From: Chlamydiota bacterium
GTDB lineage: Bacteria; Auribacterota; UBA3054; B51-G9
Length of the DNA stretch: 9,706 nt
Assembly (NCBI GenBank): GCA_030596365.1
Contig: JAUVKG010000071.1
Coordinates: forward strand, 1 to 9,706
Reading direction: 5' to 3'
The position numbers and the translations under genes were made by a program. This document shows, piece after piece, positions 5,764-9,706 of the stretch. How positions within the stretch are numbered: position 1 is the first letter of the stretch; each line of letters begins with the position of its first letter. The notes under the pieces were generated by a model. It was not told where the DNA came from and did no database searches. It worked only from the letters and a program-made list of their open reading frames with translations.

Positions 5764-5792
5764 CAAGTTTCGGTGCCTGACACCGAAACTTG
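5764..5792 (-). terminator. Strong hairpin just after the 746-residue gene, probable terminator
   Basis: A perfect 12-bp stem, CAAGTTTCGGTG with CACCGAAACTTG, around a five-base loop, begins five bases past the TAA stop. On the minus strand it is followed by ACAATTCTTTTT, a T-rich but interrupted tract. Position and stability suit an intrinsic terminator; the symmetric GGTGTCAGGCACC core could also mark a dispersed palindromic repeat. Confidence 0.55.
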
Positions 5793-5796
5793 ATTA

Positions 5797-8037
5797 TTAA
5801 TGATGTCCAGTAGTAAGCAGCTTTACAGCATCGACGGTGATTAGCCGGGTTGCCACTCCAAGCGCGGTGGATTCTTGCCGGTCAGAACCTACAACATTGA
5901 GATATTCTTCGGGCGGATTCCCTTCGTAGTTTTCAACAACGATTCTGGTTGGCATAGCATTTTTGCCGCGAAGATAGTTCAAAAATCGTGCTGTATCCGC
6001 ACTCCATGCAGCGCCGAAAGAATGTGGCGAAGATATCCAGACAACTTCAAATCCATGTTCGCGCGTCCAACGTATTGCATCCACCAGCCAGATGCGGTAA
6101 CCTTCCTCGCGGGTAAAAGCATAACCCGGCGGTGTATCAAGAACGAATCCGCCGGCAGTGCGAATAATAGCCTGAAAATCCTTACGGCAGGTGACGCGAT
6201 TTTCTAATAGTTTCGGAATATTTTTTGCGAAGTTCGCATATTCAAAAGTCGGCAAAATCAATGTGGATTCCGGTAATCCTGCGCCGCGCAAAGCTTTCAT
6301 ATAATTTTCCCATCCCGCAGCCGTCGGAATATTGTTTGCCATGAATGCATTTGCCGCTATAAAATCCGGGCGGATACCTGCTTTTAAGTAACTGTCACGA
6401 AGCAATTTCGCCCAGCCGGCTGCCGGCTCAAATCCGAGTTCGATTGCCGCCGGGCTGTCTCTAAAGATTTTTTGCACACTTTTTTGCTCTTCCTTGTTTA
6501 ACGAGCCCCAGCCATTGTTATGCAGATAAAGTCCGCCACCGCTGGCTCTGTAATGAGCAGAATTCTCCGCGGCCGCCAGAGAACTAACTCCAGCCACCCC
6601 TCCGCAATAAACCGGAATTGGAGGAAACGCTTTTTCCGGAACTTTTGTTTTCACAACTGTATTGTCCGGTTCCGCTCGCTTAATGCCGGGGATTTCGACG
6701 AGATCAGCTCCGCGTGGTTCCTTAACGGGTGTTTGCCTTCCAAACTGTTCAATCATCCATTTGTTAATTCCAAGAGTTGAGTAGGAATTGGTTTCAGGGC
6801 CTATAGGCCTTGTTGCCCCGGTGCCATGAGGGAAATTATTAATATAATAATGCATCAGATTATGATGTTTGGGCATACCTGCTGCCCAATATCTAATCAA
6901 CCACTCCTTTACAGGTTCATCGGAATACTCAAGATTATCATAATATCCGTGACTGTTTGTTGACGCCCAGGGACCATAATAGAACACATAATCCAGATTA
7001 TTGGAAAGAGTCCACCGAACTGCCTTTGAAGTAGCCTCTAAATCTTTTTCCCAGCCCAAATGTAATGGCCAGTGTTTATTAAATTGATGAGATTCGAAGC
7101 ATACCCCATCCATAATTTTAATAACTGCACTTGCTTCTGAATTTTTGGAGAAAAAGGTCGGGTGTTCAACCAGTTGAATGAGTTTATAGTTCTTATGCTT
7201 TAATATTCCCTTGTCATAAGCATTTGTAAACAATGTCCTGAGCCTGTTCACATCTATTTGGGACAGGATTCTGGTGTCTTCTTCGAAAGGCCCCAATGTC
7301 TCCGGAGGCCAGTTTAGAAGTTTGCCTTCGCGACAAATAAGAATATGTTTTACAGAATATCCTATATCTTCATTTTGTTTAATCCATTCTACCAATGTGT
7401 TTGTTGAGGTATCAACATTTACCACAGCATTGGAAATGTAAAACTCAAAGAATGTTTCGAGCGTCTGAAAATCTCCTGTAAAAGGTTTCGTGTACCACCA
7501 GTCAAAGGGTGTAATAACGTCCGTATGGCTGGCAACAAAAGGATATTGCCCGGAAACCATCTCATAGCTTTCGTGTAAAATTGGTCTGATTCCTACCAAC
7601 GAATTCCCGACAAAAAGCTCTGTTATGGCAGAACCTAATTCAACACCGGAACTATCCATGGCAATGGCCTTTATTACATAAATTCCGGCTGCCACATTGG
7701 TAATTACTTGTTCATAAGGCTGAACCGAGTCTTCGCCAATTTTTGTTCCGCCGGCTCCGTCCATCTGATAAAACTCTACTTTGGCCGGAGCTTCGGAAAC
7801 CGATACAATAAGACCAGCTTCGCTCCCCGGTCTGTAACTCCCCACATTACCGGGAGAGGAAAACTGAACATCAATATAATCAATGTTTTTCGTGCCGGTT
7901 CCGGAGTAATTCGTGTGATTGTTGTTAATCCCACAACCGTTTTTAGGAATAGCGGTTTCTTCCTCATAGCGCGCACCCGTCGCGGAACTAACAAGCAACA
8001 ATAATAATAAGCCAATAATAATGTTTATTTGTTTCAT
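5797..8037 (-). CDS. Exported 746-residue protein: signal peptide, Ig-like domain, duplicated putative catalytic domain; function unknown
   Basis: I do not recognise this family. ATG at 8037-8035 has AGGAG six bases upstream. Residues 1-21 are a clear signal peptide (hydrophobic run of leucines, then SSATGA), so the protein is exported. Residues about 57-145 look like a bacterial Ig-like domain of the Big_7 type: KVEFYQMDGAGGTKIGEDSV, then PYEQVITNVAAGIYVIKAIA. The rest seems to contain two related halves. Residues 337-432 (AVRWTLSNNLDYVFYYGPW, GMPKHHNLMHYYINNFP, STLGINKWMIEQF) line up with 652-733 (AIRWTREHGFEVVWISSPH, AMPTRIVVENYEGNPP, STALGVATRLI). Upstream of these, DGVCFESH (310-317) parallels GGFVLDTP (629-636). 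Aromatic-rich segments and acidic residues at strand ends suggest TIM-barrel glycoside-hydrolase-like folds, which is inference. No C-terminal sorting or anchor signal is seen. The gene stands alone, between a candidate promoter and a terminator-like hairpin. Confidence 0.8.
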   Translation of the reverse strand: MKQINIIIGLLLLLLVSSATGARYEEETAIPKNGCGINNNHTNYSGTGTKNIDYIDVQFSSPGNVGSYRPGSEAGLIVSVSEAPAKVEFYQMDGAGGTKIGEDSVQPYEQVITNVAAGIYVIKAIAMDSSGVELGSAITELFVGNSLVGIRPILHESYEMVSGQYPFVASHTDVITPFDWWYTKPFTGDFQTLETFFEFYISNAVVNVDTSTNTLVEWIKQNEDIGYSVKHILICREGKLLNWPPETLGPFEEDTRILSQIDVNRLRTLFTNAYDKGILKHKNYKLIQLVEHPTFFSKNSEASAVIKIMDGVCFESHQFNKHWPLHLGWEKDLEATSKAVRWTLSNNLDYVFYYGPWASTNSHGYYDNLEYSDEPVKEWLIRYWAAGMPKHHNLMHYYINNFPHGTGATRPIGPETNSYSTLGINKWMIEQFGRQTPVKEPRGADLVEIPGIKRAEPDNTVVKTKVPEKAFPPIPVYCGGVAGVSSLAAAENSAHYRASGGGLYLHNNGWGSLNKEEQKSVQKIFRDSPAAIELGFEPAAGWAKLLRDSYLKAGIRPDFIAANAFMANNIPTAAGWENYMKALRGAGLPESTLILPTFEYANFAKNIPKLLENRVTCRKDFQAIIRTAGGFVLDTPPGYAFTREEGYRIWLVDAIRWTREHGFEVVWISSPHSFGAAWSADTARFLNYLRGKNAMPTRIVVENYEGNPPEEYLNVVGSDRQESTALGVATRLITVDAVKLLTTGHH

Positions 8038-8109
8038 AAATATCTCCTGTTTTTTATGTTGGTATTCCTACCGTTTTGAAAACGATTTCCTATCAGTTCT
8101 GCAAAATGA

Positions 8110-8138
8110 TTTATAGCAAAATAATTTGTTAAATGCAA
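8110..8138 (-). promoter_or_regulatory. Candidate promoter of the 746-residue exported protein gene
   Basis: Minus-strand TTGCAT (8138-8133) and TATAAA (8115-8110) are separated by 17 bases. The -10 is good (five of six) and the -35 weak (three of six). The implied transcript start near 8103 gives a leader of about 66 bases to the AGGAG-preceded ATG. Confidence 0.3.
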
Positions 8139-8141
8139 CCA

Positions 8142-8183
8142 ACATTTTTTGTCGATGAACGCTCTAAGGCGTTACTTCGTTGG
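8142..8183. repeat. Hairpin element of the ACTTCGTT family, copy 3
   Basis: It starts with ACATTTTTTGT (8142-8152), has the stem AACGC with GCGTT (loop TCTAAG, 8158-8173) and ends in ACTTCGTTGG (8174-8183). Both ends match copy 2 at 5318-5363, about 2.8 kb away. CCAAC just before the element and GTTGG at its end form a short terminal inverted repeat in this copy only. Confidence 0.6.
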
Positions 8184-8207
8184 AAAAGCCTAAACTTTAC
8201 TGAAAAA

Positions 8208-8232
8208 GTAGCCGGTTTGGACTCCAAACCGG
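8208..8232 (+). repeat. REP-like hairpin headed by GTAG, forward copy
   Basis: GTAG (8208-8211) directly abuts a perfect 9-bp stem, CCGGTTTGG with CCAAACCGG, around the loop ACT. It faces a second GTAG hairpin at 8288-8311. This is the cleanest example of the family in the window. Confidence 0.6.
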
Positions 8233-8287
8233 TTGTTTGTCAATAATTTATTTGCTAACTTTTTGCAAGTGTATTTTCGCCCACAAT

Positions 8288-8311
8288 CCGCTTCGGGTCG
8301 AAGCGGCCTAC
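8288..8311 (-). repeat. REP-like hairpin headed by GTAG, reverse copy
   Basis: On the minus strand GTAG (8311-8308), one G, then the stem CCGCTTC with GAAGCGG around a five-base GACCC loop. With 8208-8232 it makes a facing pair just over 100 bp long, similar to the GGAG pair at 5436-5534. On the plus strand a run of seven T follows shortly after, but no plus-strand gene ends here, so I do not call a terminator. Confidence 0.55.
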
Positions 8312-8357
8312 CGTTTTTTTGAGTGGCATATAATTAACATGCAAAAACGCGGAAATT

Positions 8358-8380
8358 AAATTTGCTCGTCGAGCAAATTT
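8358..8380 (-). terminator. AT-rich hairpin after the ATP-grasp gene, possible terminator
   Basis: A perfect 10-bp stem, AAATTTGCTC with GAGCAAATTT, around a three-base loop, lies about 22 bases past the stop of the ATP-grasp gene. The minus-strand tail (AATTTCCGCG) has no proper T-run, so termination would be weak; it may simply be another repeat hairpin. Confidence 0.35.
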
Positions 8381-8402
8381 CCTCAGCTGTGCCTGCAAAT
8401 TA

Positions 8403-9706
8403 TCATCCGTGGCACAGCACAGGCAGCAATCGTTCACCGTGAATTACCGTGAGTAATGGACTTGCACACGTTCTACCGAGAAATCCGGAGAATTTTCCGC
8501 CGAAAGAATATCCGCCGAGATGGATATAGCGTAATTCGGATTCTTTTTCCGGGAGGAGTCGCGGAAAGTTTTCGGTTGGTAGATCAATAAATTCCTGAAC
8601 GATGTAATCTTTTTTCAGCGCAATTTCAACAGCATCATTCCACTCATTTTCATTCATAAATTTACCCTGAAAAATTCCATAACCGCATTTTGATTCACAG
8701 GGCTTTAAAACAAAATAATCACGATGCTCGCGGACAAAATTAATTAAGTCGATATTTTTTCCGCCAAATTTCGTTTCACTTTTATGGAAAATCCTGGTCC
8801 AGGGAATAAATTTATCTAACGCGGCACGGGTTTCTTCATCGAAATTTTCCTGCACATCAATATCCTGTAAAAATGCGAAAAACTTTTTGCTGAATGGAAA
8901 TTGTGAGCGCGGAGCGCCAACCATACAAACTTTCCTTTTTTTGAATGCTTCAGTTACAGGAGCGAGCTTTTCCATTTTTTCGGCGTAATCAGTTCCGAGA
9001 AGCCGCCTGTAAATCAGATGAATTTCTGTGCCTGAGAAAGACAATTTTTTCCCGTCAAATTCCGCTTGCTCAGGAGTTATAATTTTTGTTTCGAAACCTT
9101 TTGCTTTTAAAAAATTTGCTACAGCTTCAAATTCCCAGCTTGTATCTTCACCGGCTAAATCGAGAATTCCGATTACAGGTTGTTTTGGCAGACCGCTTTC
9201 CGGGAAATTAGAAATAAACTCCTCATAACATATTAAAAGCGTGTCAATAAGATATGGAATAACATAAATAGGATCGAAGTTTTCAAGTCTTAATTCCGGT
9301 CGATCGTGTATAATTCCAGTGTAGCATTTGTGAAAAAGATCTGCGTTTGTCATTCCTGAACAACCGTCTGTATTCAGCTCAATAAAATGCAGATTTCCAT
9401 TATTGTAAAAAATATCAAAACGTGAACAGGGGATATTAAAAGAGTAACCAGGATCGACAAGCGCGAGTTCGAAAAAATCATCACTCCAGTCAAAATGTTC
9501 ACGCCATTTTTCCGGCGATTTGACAATTAGATTGGTTAGAAGTTCCGCTCCGCGAATAGTTTTTTCGACCGCTGATTTAATTAATTCTAAATCGAATTTA
9601 TCAAGAACAGCAGGCGCCATTTCAAAAGACAAAGTCCAGGGGCCGTATTTTACGTCGTTTTTTTCAAGCAAATACGTAAGATTGCGTTGATCTTTTTGAA
9701 AAGTCG
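8403..9706 (-). CDS. Circularly permuted ATP-grasp protein, N-terminus outside the window
   Basis: The frame is open from the window edge to TGA at 8405-8403. A TTG at 9671 could be taken as a start, but the twelve codons before it (TFQKDQRNLTYL) read on without a stop into the same sequence, so the true start is upstream. About 434 residues are visible. Counting from the TTG, FIELNTDGCSGMTNADLF (96-112) has the E-x-N-x-D pattern of glutathionylspermidine-synthase-like ATP-grasps; LIYRRLLGTDY (219-229) and FVLKPCESKCGYGIFQG (320-336) give an ATP-binding lysine and glycine-rich loop; YIVQEFIDLP (356-365) and LGGYSFGGKFSGFLGR (385-400) complete the nucleotide site. N-terminal placement of the E-x-N block before the KP and Gly-rich loop is the circularly permuted order. 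Such enzymes form amide bonds in an ATP-dependent way; the substrate is unknown. The neighbours give no clue. Confidence 0.8.
   Translation of the reverse strand, partial: TFQKDQRNLTYLLEKNDVKYGPWTLSFEMAPAVLDKFDLELIKSAVEKTIRGAELLTNLIVKSPEKWREHFDWSDDFFELALVDPGYSFNIPCSRFDIFYNNGNLHFIELNTDGCSGMTNADLFHKCYTGIIHDRPELRLENFDPIYVIPYLIDTLLICYEEFISNFPESGLPKQPVIGILDLAGEDTSWEFEAVANFLKAKGFETKIITPEQAEFDGKKLSFSGTEIHLIYRRLLGTDYAEKMEKLAPVTEAFKKRKVCMVGAPRSQFPFSKKFFAFLQDIDVQENFDEETRAALDKFIPWTRIFHKSETKFGGKNIDLINFVREHRDYFVLKPCESKCGYGIFQGKFMNENEWNDAVEIALKKDYIVQEFIDLPTENFPRLLPEKESELRYIHLGGYSFGGKFSGFLGRTCASPLLTVIHGERLLPVLCHG

Larger units (their letters stand above)
4936..5796. other. 861-bp gene-free region packed with short repeats
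   Basis: No credible gene is present. From right to left it holds the terminator-like hairpin of the 746-residue gene (5764-5792), a quiet AT-rich stretch (5540-5760) with no recognisable element, two facing GGAG hairpins (5436-5534), a 15-bp inverted repeat (5369-5405), three other hairpin elements (5258-5363), GC-rich tandem hairpins (5188-5221), one further hairpin element (5081-5104), a heptamer array (5050-5080) and the probable cvpA-ddl promoter (5009-5037). The mosaic suggests an accumulation site for small mobile repeats. Confidence 0.7.
8038..8402. other. Intergenic region with promoter and hairpin repeats
   Basis: No gene is supported. It contains the ribosome binding site and candidate promoter of the 746-residue gene, one ACTTCGTT-family element, a facing pair of GTAG hairpins and one AT-rich hairpin just past the ATP-grasp stop codon. 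Short open frames crossing it are composed of repeat sequence. Confidence 0.6.

Noticed and set aside
8288..8317. Hairpin followed by a T-run on the plus strand, terminator-like
   Set aside because: No plus-strand gene ends here; the GTAG-headed hairpin reading explains the structure better.
8255..8437. Open frame of 60 codons with a Cys-rich start on the minus strand
   Set aside because: It begins inside the ATP-grasp gene in another frame and continues through hairpin repeats; no start signal supports it.

Overview
The window comes from a Gram-negative bacterium of moderately low GC. It carries an ExbB/ExbD/TonB-type energy-transduction cluster (inner membrane and periplasm), a D-Ala-D-Ala ligase (peptidoglycan) and a secreted protein with a standard signal peptide. 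The intergenic DNA is crowded with heptanucleotide tandem arrays, GC-rich palindromes and GTAG/GGAG-headed hairpins. This texture is familiar from uncultured FCB- and PVC-superphylum bacteria, but no gene here fixes the phylum, so that is only an impression. Every gene reads on the minus strand.

In transcription order (high to low coordinate): (1) a circularly permuted ATP-grasp protein at 8403-9706, whose start lies outside the window; (2) a 365-bp gap holding a candidate promoter and several hairpin repeats; (3) a 746-residue exported protein of unknown function at 5797-8037, with a signal peptide, one Ig-like domain and what looks like a duplicated catalytic-type domain, closed by a strong hairpin; (4) an 861-bp gene-free stretch rich in mobile-type small repeats; (5) a CvpA-like membrane protein overlapping ddl by 13 bp (3290-4935), with a candidate promoter upstream; (6) about 270 bp of heptamer arrays and palindromes; (7) serS (1719-3022), whose frame is broken once in the middle; (8) a 374-bp repeat-filled gap; (9) an exbB-exbD-tonB-like operon (1-1344) with GTGA and ATGA stop/start overlaps.

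The conserved genes are housekeeping: cell-wall precursor synthesis (ddl), tRNA charging (serS) and proton-motive-force coupling to the outer membrane (exbB/exbD/tonB-like). The less usual content is the serS frame break, which falls exactly on a canonical -1 slippery heptamer; the 746-residue protein, whose two halves differ in base composition; and at least two families of short hairpin elements in which a flank is conserved while the stem sequence changes with base pairing kept. One family (GTAG or GGAG directly 5' of a hairpin, twice as facing pairs) has the architecture of REP/BIME elements mobilised by RAYT transposases. No transposase, CRISPR, tRNA or rRNA gene was seen.
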